From Diacronema lutheri (lineage: Eukaryota > Haptophyta > Pavlovophyceae > Pavlovales > Pavlovaceae): 64,000 bases of DNA. The position numbers and the translations under genes were made by a program. Below are positions 21,963 to 29,632 of this stretch, piece after piece (positions within the stretch are counted from its first letter, which is position 1; each line of letters opens with the position of its first letter). The stretch is from assembly GCA_019448385.1 (NCBI GenBank), contig JAGTXO010000012.1, positions 248,001 through 312,000 on the forward strand, written 5' to 3'. The notes under the pieces are model-generated. The model saw only the letters and a list, made by a program, of their open reading frames with translations. It did no database searches and was not told the DNA's origin.

Positions 21963-22118
21963 CGCCGCGGGCTCGCTCCGACGTCCGCACCTCCCAACGC
22001 CCGATTTGTGGAACAATTCCTGTCCGATGAGGCACTGGCTTCGCATCCGGACTGACCGTTGGGCCCGCCGCCATCGCAGCGCCGCCCGGCCGGCCGCTCG
22101 GGGCAGGCGCTCGCCGCG
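21963..22118. promoter_or_regulatory. Shared promoter region of the myosin fusion gene and B9D1
   Basis: 156 bp between two divergent start codons. It is somewhat AT-richer around 22005-22030 (TTTGTGGAACAATTCCTG). I did not identify a convincing X-box/RFX site by eye; a motif scan would be decisive. Confidence 0.45.
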
Positions 22119-22712
22119 ATGGCCGAGGTAGACAGCTCGCGCTTTCTGCTCATGGCGTGCGGGCAGATCGAGTCGGCGCGCTTCGAGGGCAGCGAAAATC
22201 TCTACTGCCGCTACCAGATCCAGCACGGGCCCGACTGGGAGGTCGTGCACGGGCTCGAGCAGGGCATCACGCAGATGGCATCGTCGCGCCCGACGTCGAC
22301 GGACGGCGCGGTCGTCGCGTGGAACTTTCCGGTTGACGTGACGCTCAAGAGCACCAACGCCTTCGGCTGGCCGCAAGTCGTGCTCACCGTCTACGGCGAC
22401 TCGGCGCTCGGGCAGGCCGACCAGATCCAGGGCTACGGTTCCGTGCACCTGCCCGTCATGCCGGGCAAGCACACGCTCTACATCCGCACGTTCCGGCCGA
22501 TCTCGTCAAAGTGGATCGACCACCTCCTCTCCTTCTTCCACGGCATGCGCCCCGAGTACAAGGATCCTCGGCTCGTCGCCAAGGGCGAGGGGCGTGAGGT
22601 GACGCGTGTGCAGTCGTACGGCGTCGTGAAGCTCGTCGTCAACGTGACGTTGCAGGGCATGGAGGCTCTCGGCTACCACACGGCTCCATCTGCGGCGCGC
22701 ACGGTCGACTGA
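22119..22712 (+). CDS. B9D1: B9D1, transition-zone B9 domain protein
   Basis: 197 residues, close to the animal length of about 200. Nearly the whole protein is a B9 (C2-like) domain: FLLMACGQIESARF, ENLYCRYQIQHGPDWEV, then GLEQGITQMAS, VAWNFPVDVTLKSTNAFGWP, VVLTVYGDSALG, GYGSVHLPVMPGKH, RPEYKDPRLVAKGEGREVTR and a terminal ALGYHTAPS. These match B9D1 (MKSR1) rather than B9D2 or MKS1. The protein is part of the MKS module at the ciliary transition zone that gates membrane proteins into the cilium. I chose the ATG at 22119 (MAEVDSSRFLL); an in-frame upstream ATG at 22059 would add a Pro/Arg-rich leader absent from the family. A single exon. Confidence 0.95.
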   Translation: MAEVDSSRFLLMACGQIESARFEGSENLYCRYQIQHGPDWEVVHGLEQGITQMASSRPTSTDGAVVAWNFPVDVTLKSTNAFGWPQVVLTVYGDSALGQADQIQGYGSVHLPVMPGKHTLYIRTFRPISSKWIDHLLSFFHGMRPEYKDPRLVAKGEGREVTRVQSYGVVKLVVNVTLQGMEALGYHTAPSAARTVD

Positions 22713-23011
22713 GTCACCGGCGGTGCATCATCTCGAGGGCCGGTTCAAAGTCGAGCGACGAAGGCGGCGTGAGCTCGTCCTGCCCGTCGTGGAGCAGGCC
22801 GAGATCCCCCGCAGACTCCACACGTGGATGCGCAGACGCACGAGGTGCCCTCCCTGCGTGAGGAACAGCCCACGTGAGCTGCGAAAACCACGACGTACAG
22901 GCCGGCTTCCGAGGGGGGGGGGGGGGTGAGGGTGCGAGTGGTCGAGGGGACGGCGACACGCGTCTGGGGCCAGCTGCGCCGCGCAGATCGTCCCGGCTAT
23001 GCGGCGCCATT
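22713..23011 (-). other. Tail-to-tail region, possible third exon of the U1-C gene
   Basis: About 299 bp between the B9D1 and U1-C stops. On the minus strand it holds a C14 run (22913-22926), a pyrimidine-rich stretch and TTTTCGCAG, then a frame ending [21 protein letters not shown] and a stop at 22714-22716. It could be a further exon spliced from within the U1-C second exon (donor TTTG|GTGTGC, acceptor ACGCAG|GGAGGG, phase-compatible, exon 22853-22714). Confidence 0.35.
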
Positions 23012-23636
23012 TCAGTAGCGCTGCGGCACACCAAAGATGGACGCGAGGGACGGCGCGCCACCTTGGCCCTCCGTGCCGGCTGGCGGCGGACCGAATCGCG
23101 ACGCGGGCTGCTGTCCGCCCGGCTGCTGCATCATTGGAGGCTGCGCGAGTGGCGGGGGTGCAAAGCCCATCGGCGGCCGCATCGGCGGCGGCGCAAAGCC
23201 GTACCCCGCGGGCTGCGGCGGCGCCATCATCGGCATCGACGGCATCGGGAGCGGCGGAGGCACCGGCAGGCTGAACATGCCCGCTCCGCCGGGCTGCGGC
23301 AGCGGCGGCGGCAGCGGCATGCCTACTGCGCGCGCACAGGCGCGCGGTATGGGGCGCGCGCCACAGCAAAGGCGTTGAGTGGTCGTCCGCGCCGGCCACA
23401 GGCCGGCGAGAACGTGCAAAGGCGCGACGCATCGCGGCCGCGCGCGCTTCCGCAGGCGCGGACGGACCCGGTGGCAGCGGCGCCCCCTCGGTCGTTTCGC
23501 GTAGCTGGAGCTGAAAGTCTGCGTAGTAGTCGATCACGTTCATGATGTGCTTACGCCCGCTGCTGTGCTGCCGCCGGCCATGCGCCGAGGAGTGCGTGAG
23601 GAAGATCTCGCAGTACTCGCAATAGAAGCGCGGCAT
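23012..23636 (-). CDS. SNRPC: U1 snRNP protein C (2 exons)
   Basis: Exons 23636-23414 and 23325-23012 give 178 residues (human U1-C is 159). The N terminus is the diagnostic U1-type zinc finger: [15 protein letters not shown] with Cys6 and Cys9, then two His in [10 protein letters not shown], followed by the helix [16 protein letters not shown]. The second exon is Pro/Met/Gly-rich ([23 protein letters not shown]), as in the family. U1-C stabilises U1 snRNA pairing with the 5' splice site. The predicted donor (GCAC|GTTCTC) is weak, but the join keeps phase and restores the low-complexity tail. A possible third exon downstream would replace the last few residues. Only 23 bp separate the start codon from the inserted transposon. 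Confidence 0.9.
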
Positions 23637-23661
23637 GCTGGAACACGCACCACCGCCCGTA

Positions 23662-24099
23662 CTGCCCGTTGGGTCTGAGTTCGCGGACGAAGGAATAGGA
23701 GAGACCCGCGCGCGAAAAAGCGAAAATGGCCGCGAGAGGTGCGCGCGCGCGTCGCGTCGGCCCCGCGGGAGGTGGCGCGGTGCGTGTCGCGCTATGCGTG
23801 TCGCCGCTGCGCGTGGGGGTTCCTGACATACCCGGGAACCCCGCTCTCATAACCGCGACACGTGCAGGCGGCGCGGCCGCAGCGCCGCGAGCGGCGTCAT
23901 CATCGGCGTCGGTCGCGGGCACCGGCTCTCGGTCGAGGTCATGAAGATCATCCTGTGGCGGCTATTTTCTCGGCAGGAGCGCGGTGAGGATCGCGGATGA
24001 CCTCCACACATCCACCGACACGCTCACGGAGTCGATCGTCCGCGCCACCATCGAGCGGTACGAGGCCACCGGCATCGTCGATTCCCAGCCGAACAAGCC
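23662..24099 (+). repeat. Left terminal inverted repeat
   Basis: 438 bp, inverted copy of 25980-26417. The match runs from the TA flank to GAACAAGCC, where the arms diverge abruptly. It includes the first coding part of the transposase HTH, so the repeat was extended by duplicating an element end rather than being a simple short terminus. Confidence 0.92.
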
Positions 24100-24370
24100 G
24101 TGCGCGAAGCTCATGAGCGAGCTCGACCAGGAGCTGATGCTCGCGATCATGGCGGAGCAACCGTGACTTCACTTAAGCGAGATTGCGGCCGAGCTGCAGG
24201 CCGTCACGCTCAAGGCGTTCACGCGCGAGTACATTCACTACAACCTCTGCGCCGCCGGCCTCTCGCTCAAGAAGATGCAGCGCGTCCAAGCGGCCCGCGA
24301 CGAAGAAGAACACCTCGGGCATGCTGAGGAACAGCTGCGCGCGCTCGACGCTGCTGTTGATGTGCTCAGC
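23954..24370 (+). pseudogene. Transposase N-terminal HTH remnant
   Basis: Reading from about 23954: GGYFLGRSAVRIADDLHTST, then IVRATIERYEATGIVDS, SELDQELMLAIMAEQP, and after one frame change HLSEIAAELQAVTLKAF and LCAAGLSLKKMQRVQAARD. This is the paired-HTH layout of a Tc1/mariner transposase (HTH, linker, second HTH, then RKK-type turn). Homology fades near 24370, where a DDE catalytic domain should begin. No D-D-E/D core was found downstream on this strand. Confidence 0.65.
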
Positions 24371-24379
24371 AGCCTTGAT

Positions 24380-25979
24380 TCACGCCTGCGCGGTCGCATC
24401 CCAGCCAACTTTGCACAACTCGAGCGCCTGCGCGACCTGCTGCGCGAGCGCCACGCTCTGAGCGGCCGGCATAGTGGGAGCAATGGACTGCGGCGCCGGC
24501 ACGGGCGCGGAGTAGGCATCGAACGCGCCGGCCCAGCCGCCCGACGCCACGAGGCCGCCGCCACCGACCTTGCCAGGGTGCTTGGGCGGGGGCGTCACCT
24601 CGACGACAAGGTAAAGAATGCAGATGTCCAAGTCCTGCTGCGCGCCGCTCGGCGCGTAAAACCTGCGCGCCACGTCGGCATCGTCGGTGATCAGCGTCAG
24701 GCGGACGAACACTGCGGGCGCGCCGACCTCTCGCTGATGCCGATCCGGTAGAGCCGAAGGGAGTGAGGCGGCTGCGGCAGGTTGCCGTGAGTCGAGTCGT
24801 GCGTCGAGCGTAGGAGCGCGGTGAGCACGTCGCGGCTCTCGACCAGCGCGTAAAAGCCGTCGGCTGCTTGTAGACCAACGAGAGCGCGTAGCGGCGCGGA
24901 AGCGCTTGCTTCGTCATCCTCACCGTCTTCGCCGGTCGAGCGCGATTAGCGGCGCGACGCGTCTCGCGCGCCGGGCCGGCGCGCCGACACATCGCTCGTC
25001 TCCGCCGTGCGCTCCTCAAGCTGCGCGGCTTTGATCTCCGCCGCCTTTGCGGCCGCCTCGTCCTTGTTGGCGCGCGTCTCAGCCGACCGGGCCTGCGCTT
25101 GCGCCTTCTCCCCGAGCGCAGGCGCAAAGTGCACCTTGTTCTCCTCTGCGTGCGCGCGGCCTCCGACTTGGCGAGCTCCGCGGCCTCCGCGCTATACTGA
25201 AGAGGAGCTTGGCCCTTTTTAAAGCTTGCACGCGAGTGATCGCATCGTTGTCCCCCGAGTTGGCGCCCAGCTTGACGCACAATGGCTCGCCCGGCTTGAG
25301 GGCATCAACGTAGAGGGCATCAACGTACGCGTCAAAGGACACGAGGTACACGCGCAGCGTCTCCAAAGGCTTCCCCTCCTCCTCGGAGTCGTCCGCCACG
25401 ACTTGAGCGAATCCTGCGCGGGCACCGCCGCAAGCCCACGCGCCGGCTCGTGCTCGTCCGGCTCGTGCTCGTCCGGCTCGGCCGCCGGCAGCGCGCTCGA
25501 GCTACCGGCCTTCGCGCCGGCCCCGCCGCCGGCGAGGGCGCGCACTGGAGCCGCTTTCTCGGGCGGCTTCGTTGCGCCAGCGCTGGGCTTGCGAGACGAG
25601 CGCTGCGGCAGCGCGCCAATTGTTGTAGGCGAGTACATGGTAACCCTCGGCACGCGGGGTCGCGCGCCAGCCGGCGCCGAGGTCTCGCGCGCGCGATTGG
25701 CCTCGTCTTGGTCGGCCTTGCGCTTCGCTCGCGTCATCTTGTCGGCTATCGCCTTGTCCAACGGACCGGCGCGCGCGACCTTGACGCGACCAACGCCAGC
25801 GCGCGCGCCGGCGTCCGCGTCCAAGCGGAGGGCCGCGAGCGCGCCTGCGCCGGCCGGCGGGCCGGGCGCGGCGGATGTCGCAGCTGCGGCGGCGGGGTCC
25901 TGGCCATCTTGGGAACCCGGGGCCGGCACGGCGACACCGTCCGCGACGCCGCCGTCCGCTGCCGGCTCACCGAGCGTGT
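24380..25979 (-). other. Coding-like passenger inside the transposon, minus strand
   Basis: Minus-strand frames here read like protein but not transposase: a Lys/Arg/Asp-rich part (MTRAKRKADQDEANRARE), then ADDSEEEGKPLETLRVYLVS with VDALKPGEPLCVKLG, a coiled-coil-like AETRANKDEAAAKAAEIKAA, and MFVRLTLITDDADVARRFYA with ICILYLVVEVTPP ending at a stop at 24380. They lie in different frames, so introns or decay are needed to join them. Two perfect 15-bp tandem repeats occur (near 25302-25331 and 25447-25476). No family was recognised. Confidence 0.4.
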
Positions 25980-26417
25980 GGCTTGTTCGGCTGGGAATCG
26001 ACGATGCCGGTGGCCTCGTACCGCTCGATGGTGGCGCGGACGATCGACTCCGTGAGCGTGTCGGTGGATGTGTGGAGGTCATCCGCGATCCTCACCGCGC
26101 TCCTGCCGAGAAAATAGCCGCCACAGGATGATCTTCATGACCTCGACCGAGAGCCGGTGCCCGCGACCGACGCCGATGATGACGCCGCTCGCGGCGCTGC
26201 GGCCGCGCCGCCTGCACGTGTCGCGGTTATGAGAGCGGGGTTCCCGGGTATGTCAGGAACCCCCACGCGCAGCGGCGACACGCATAGCGCGACACGCACC
26301 GCGCCACCTCCCGCGGGGCCGACGCGACGCGCGCGCGCACCTCTCGCGGCCATTTTCGCTTTTTCGCGCGCGGGTCTCTCCTATTCCTTCGTCCGCGAAC
26401 TCAGACCCAACGGGCAG
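25980..26417 (-). repeat. Right terminal inverted repeat
   Basis: Inverted counterpart of 23662-24099. It ends CTCAGACCCAACGGGCAG followed by TA, and lies 85 bp upstream of the preferred ubiquilin start codon. Confidence 0.92.
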
Positions 26418-26502
26418 TAAAAAGCTTGTGAAACTTCGGACCGTGACCGCCATCCGCGGCGCGCAAGCCCGCCAACCAGCCACCCGCCGCTGCCGACAAG
26501 CG

Positions 26503-28038
26503 ATGCGCGCGCGCATCGTCGTCTCGACAGGCGCGCGCCTCGAGCTTGCTGACTTGCACGAGGCCATCACCGTCCTCGAGCTCAAGCAGCGCGTCGCGGG
26601 CGCCGTCGCCGACCTGGCGGCCTCGCAGCAGCGCGTGATCTACCGCGGGCGCGTGCTGCACGACGAGCGGACGCTGGGCGAGGTCTCGTTCCAGGATGGC
26701 GACTCGATCAACATCGTCCGTGGCGTGCAGCCCGCCTCGCTCCCTGCCGCCGCGACGGTCCCAGCGGTCGCGGCCGCGCAAGGCCCGTTTGGCGGTGGCG
26801 CGCTGGGAGGCATGGACGGCGACTCGCTCAAGATGGCGCTGAACAACCCGCTCGTGCAGCAGATCATGAGCAACCCGGAGACGCTGCGCGCGATCGTCCT
26901 GTCCAACCCCGAGATGCGCCGCCTCGTCGAGGCCAACCCCGAGATCGGCCACATCCTCTCCGACCCAGCTGTGCTGCGCCAGACGGTCGAGAGCGCGCGC
27001 AACCCGGAGCTCATGCGCGAGATGATGCGCAGCTCGGACCGCGCCATGTCCAACATGGAGGCGCACCCGGAGGGCTTCAACGCGCTCCGCCGCATGTACA
27101 CGTCCATTCAGGAGCCGCTCAGCCAGATTGGGCCGAGCGGAGACCGGGCGGCCGACGACGGCGCCGACCCGCGCTCGTCGCTCGCGCCGCTCACCGAGGC
27201 GCCAAACACGGCTGCGCTGCCAAATCCGTGGGCGCCGGCCGCGCCGGGCCCGCAGCAGCTACCTCGCCCGCCCATGCCCGCGCTCGGCGCCCACGGTGCC
27301 CTCGCGTCCGCTCGCGCGCCGCAGACAGGCGCGGGCGGCGCGCCGTTCGGCCCGCTCACGCCTGGAGCCGCAGGCTCGGCTGAGCAGGCGGGTGGGCTGG
27401 GCGCAGGCGGCGAGGCGCCTCCGGGCGGCGGGCTGTTTGGTACGCTTGCGTCCAACCCCGCGCTGATGGCGAGCATGCTCGAGGCGATGCACGATCCGGC
27501 GATGCAGGCCATCTTTGGCGGAGGCGGCAGCATGGCCGCAGGGCCGCACGCCGCGGGCGGCGGCGGCCCTCTTGGCGCCGGCAACGGCGCGGAGCTGGGC
27601 GGCAGGGGGAGTGTGCCCGACCTCGCCGCCCTGCTCGCGGGCGCTGGCCAGCGCTGGGCGCAGCAGCCGCAGCCGCAGCAGCAGCACGGCATGCTCGACG
27701 CCATGCTCATGCAGCGGCTCTTGGAGGCACGACATGCCGCCGGCGCCATGCCGGGCGGCGCGCTCTTCGACTCCACTCCGGCCCAATCAGGTGGCTTGTT
27801 TGGCGGTCCCGCGCTCGCGACTATGGGCCAACCTGCGGCGCAGCCACAGCAGCAGCCGCACGGCGCAGCGGGCAGCCCGATGAGCGACGCGGCGAGTCGG
27901 CGCGCGGCCGAGGCGCGCTACGCTAGCGAGATCGAAGTGGTCGAGGGCATGGGGTTTGACGACAAGGACAAGATTTTGGACGCGCTGGTTGCAACTGGCG
28001 GAAACGTCAATGCGGCCATTGGCAGATTGCTCGAATGA
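26503..28038 (+). CDS. UBQLN: Ubiquilin/DSK2 proteasome shuttle factor
   Basis: 511 residues from the ATG at 26503 (MRARIVVSTGARLEL); another ATG at 26428 lies only 8 bp from the transposon flank and adds a non-family leader. Residues 1-75 are a ubiquitin-like domain (VIYRGRVLHDERTLGEV, FQDGDSINIVR). Residues ~105-200 are STI1/UBQLN repeats (NNPLVQQIMSNPETLRAIV, SNPEMRRLVEANPEIGHIL, DPAVLRQTVESARNPELMRE). A Gly/Pro/Ala-rich middle carries another STI1-like piece (NPALMASMLEAMHDPAMQAI). The C terminus is a UBA domain (VVEGMGFDDKDKILDALVAT, VNAAIGRLLE). Ubiquilins deliver ubiquitinated clients to the proteasome and chaperone membrane proteins. The native promoter appears interrupted by the transposon. 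Confidence 0.95.
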   Translation: MRARIVVSTGARLELADLHEAITVLELKQRVAGAVADLAASQQRVIYRGRVLHDERTLGEVSFQDGDSINIVRGVQPASLPAAATVPAVAAAQGPFGGGALGGMDGDSLKMALNNPLVQQIMSNPETLRAIVLSNPEMRRLVEANPEIGHILSDPAVLRQTVESARNPELMREMMRSSDRAMSNMEAHPEGFNALRRMYTSIQEPLSQIGPSGDRAADDGADPRSSLAPLTEAPNTAALPNPWAPAAPGPQQLPRPPMPALGAHGALASARAPQTGAGGAPFGPLTPGAAGSAEQAGGLGAGGEAPPGGGLFGTLASNPALMASMLEAMHDPAMQAIFGGGGSMAAGPHAAGGGGPLGAGNGAELGGRGSVPDLAALLAGAGQRWAQQPQPQQQHGMLDAMLMQRLLEARHAAGAMPGGALFDSTPAQSGGLFGGPALATMGQPAAQPQQQPHGAAGSPMSDAASRRAAEARYASEIEVVEGMGFDDKDKILDALVATGGNVNAAIGRLLE

Positions 28039-28216
28039 GCACCCTTTCTCAGCCAGGCGCGTCTGCGCCGCACTCCACGCGCTGATCGCTGCGGCCGCGC
28101 ATGGCGGCCTTGGCTCTGCTCTGGCGGCGTGCGCGCTCTGTTGTTGGTCCGCGAACCAAGGGCGCAAATTGCAAACAGCGGAACGCGCGCGAACGCTTCG
28201 ATGGCCACGGGTGCAG

Positions 28217-29587
28217 TCAGCAGCGTCGGAACTGACCCGCCTCCGCCTCAGCATCGTGTATCAGCGGGCGCGCGTCGTGCCAGACGGCACGCGGCCGTGC
28301 CGGAGACGAGCTGTCGGCGTCGAGACGCGCGTGAGGGTCAAGGCGCGCTGCGCTTGACCTCGCGCCTCTGCTCGTTGATGGCGAGAGCTCGTGCATGCCC
28401 ACCTCCCCGCCGAACGCGCTCGCACTCGGCAGCAGCGCTGCAATCGAGGCGGGCGTGCGATCAGCGTGGCGCCGGCGGCGGACTCTGAACGATTCGCGCA
28501 GGTCCCTGCACGCGAGGCGCCACCAGAGCTTGCACACGTCCACGGAGGCAGAGATGACGACGGCAGCGACAACCAGCGAGCAGATCGCGTCCGTGCGCTT
28601 CGGCTCAAGCTCAAGCACGATGATGAGCGTCGCTGCAGTCGCAGTGCTCACACTGCGACATGAGTCGGCGACCACGTGCGCGAGCGCCGAGCGCATGTTG
28701 ATCATGTCGCGCTCGTCGTCCTCCGCCACGTCGGCGGGCGCGTCGGTGCTGCGTACCGCGCCGCGCCCGCTGCTTGCCACGCCCGCCGCGCCGGCCGCGC
28801 CGCGCGCGTCGGCGCCCACGGCGGCGCTGGGCGACGCGGGCTGCTCGTCTTCGTCGGAGGCGCCGCCGGGCGCCATCAACGCGGCAGCGTGGTCGTCCTT
28901 ACCGCGCGCGTGCTTGAGCGTCGCATTGCGCCGTGGGTCGCCGCGCGCGCTGAACCGCCGCTGCTGCTCCGACGCGAGCCCGCGCAGCTTTGTGGCCGCA
29001 GCCGCTGCCGGCCGTGCACGCGGCATCCGGCGATGCCGCCTGCAGAAGCACGTGAGCGCGATCGCGTCGCACATGATGCCCGCGAGCGCAAAGCCAAGGA
29101 TGATCCACGGGTTGACCACGTCCATGCGGTCATCCTCGTCGCCCGCAAGCACCGTGATCCCCTGCAGCGCGAGCTGCTGCCGGCGCTCGCTCTCGGCGAG
29201 CACGGCGAGCGCGCCGACAATCGCCGGGAGCGTCACGCCCCAGAGCGCGAGCATGCTGAGCGCGGAGACGATCATCTCGTTGCGCTGCTTGGCTCCCGGG
29301 CTGCACTCGGCCCAGAGTGCCGCGGCGTATGAGATCACGTCGACGAGCATGCTCGAGCAGTCGATGAGCAGCGCGAGCGAGTTCGCATGCCAGGCGCCCA
29401 CGAACTGTGCCGACGTGATCGTCGAGTTGAGCGCGAGCGTCGCGGCGAGGACTTGCGCGTTCAGCGAGACATGCAGTCGGCGGCTACGCCGCCCCGTCTC
29501 AAGCGCCAGCTCCAGCCCCTGCCGGGCATCGCGCCACGCCTCGGCGCGCAGCACCAATGCCGCACCCTCCGCCCGTTCCGGCCTCAT
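28217..29587 (-). CDS. Cation diffusion facilitator-like transporter (SLC30 type)
   Basis: 456 residues, six predicted membrane segments. TM1-2 are NAQVLAATLALNST and NSLALLIDCSSMLVDVISYA, TM3 is within LWGVTLPAIVGALAVL, TM4 is NPWIILGFALAGIMCDAIAL. A long Asp/Glu/Ala-rich cytosolic loop follows, then TM5 ALAHVVADSCRSVSTATAA and TM6 SLVVAAVVISASVDVC. TM5 keeps the family His-x3-Asp (HVVAD). In TM2 the usual first ligand (His or Asp, four before the Asp) is Ser (SMLVD), so the metal site may be altered. The usual soluble C-terminal domain is not evident; the tail is low complexity. Exports of Zn or Mn from the cytosol are the family role. Start 45 bp from the divergent TBC gene. Confidence 0.65.
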   Translation of the reverse strand: MRPERAEGAALVLRAEAWRDARQGLELALETGRRSRRLHVSLNAQVLAATLALNSTITSAQFVGAWHANSLALLIDCSSMLVDVISYAAALWAECSPGAKQRNEMIVSALSMLALWGVTLPAIVGALAVLAESERRQQLALQGITVLAGDEDDRMDVVNPWIILGFALAGIMCDAIALTCFCRRHRRMPRARPAAAAATKLRGLASEQQRRFSARGDPRRNATLKHARGKDDHAAALMAPGGASDEDEQPASPSAAVGADARGAAGAAGVASSGRGAVRSTDAPADVAEDDERDMINMRSALAHVVADSCRSVSTATAATLIIVLELEPKRTDAICSLVVAAVVISASVDVCKLWWRLACRDLRESFRVRRRRHADRTPASIAALLPSASAFGGEVGMHELSPSTSRGARSSAARLDPHARLDADSSSPARPRAVWHDARPLIHDAEAEAGQFRRC

Positions 29588-29632
29588 CCCACGCGAACGC
29601 AGCAGAAAGGAGGCAGCCTTGGTACAGCTTTG

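Larger units (their letters stand above)
23662..26417. mobile_element. DNA transposon with 438-bp terminal inverted repeats, Tc1/mariner-like
   Basis: A 2756 bp element whose ends are long inverted repeats beginning CTGCCCGTTGGGTCTGAG and ending with the complement, flanked on each side by the dinucleotide TA (23660-23661 and 26418-26419). TA target duplication and the encoded homeodomain-like HTH reading ATIERYEATGIVDSQP point to the Tc1/mariner superfamily. Its position is exactly between the divergent U1-C and ubiquilin genes. The two inverted repeats appear identical by eye, which implies a recent insertion or recent homogenisation. The transposase looks incomplete (HTH part only). The interior is filled by unrelated minus-strand coding-like sequence, so the copy is probably non-autonomous. 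Confidence 0.85.

Noticed and set aside
23662-26417. CRISPR, LTR or virus-like element
   Set aside because: Repeats are inverted, with TA flanks and an HTH transposase remnant. There are no direct terminal repeats, reverse transcriptase, integrase or capsid-like parts.
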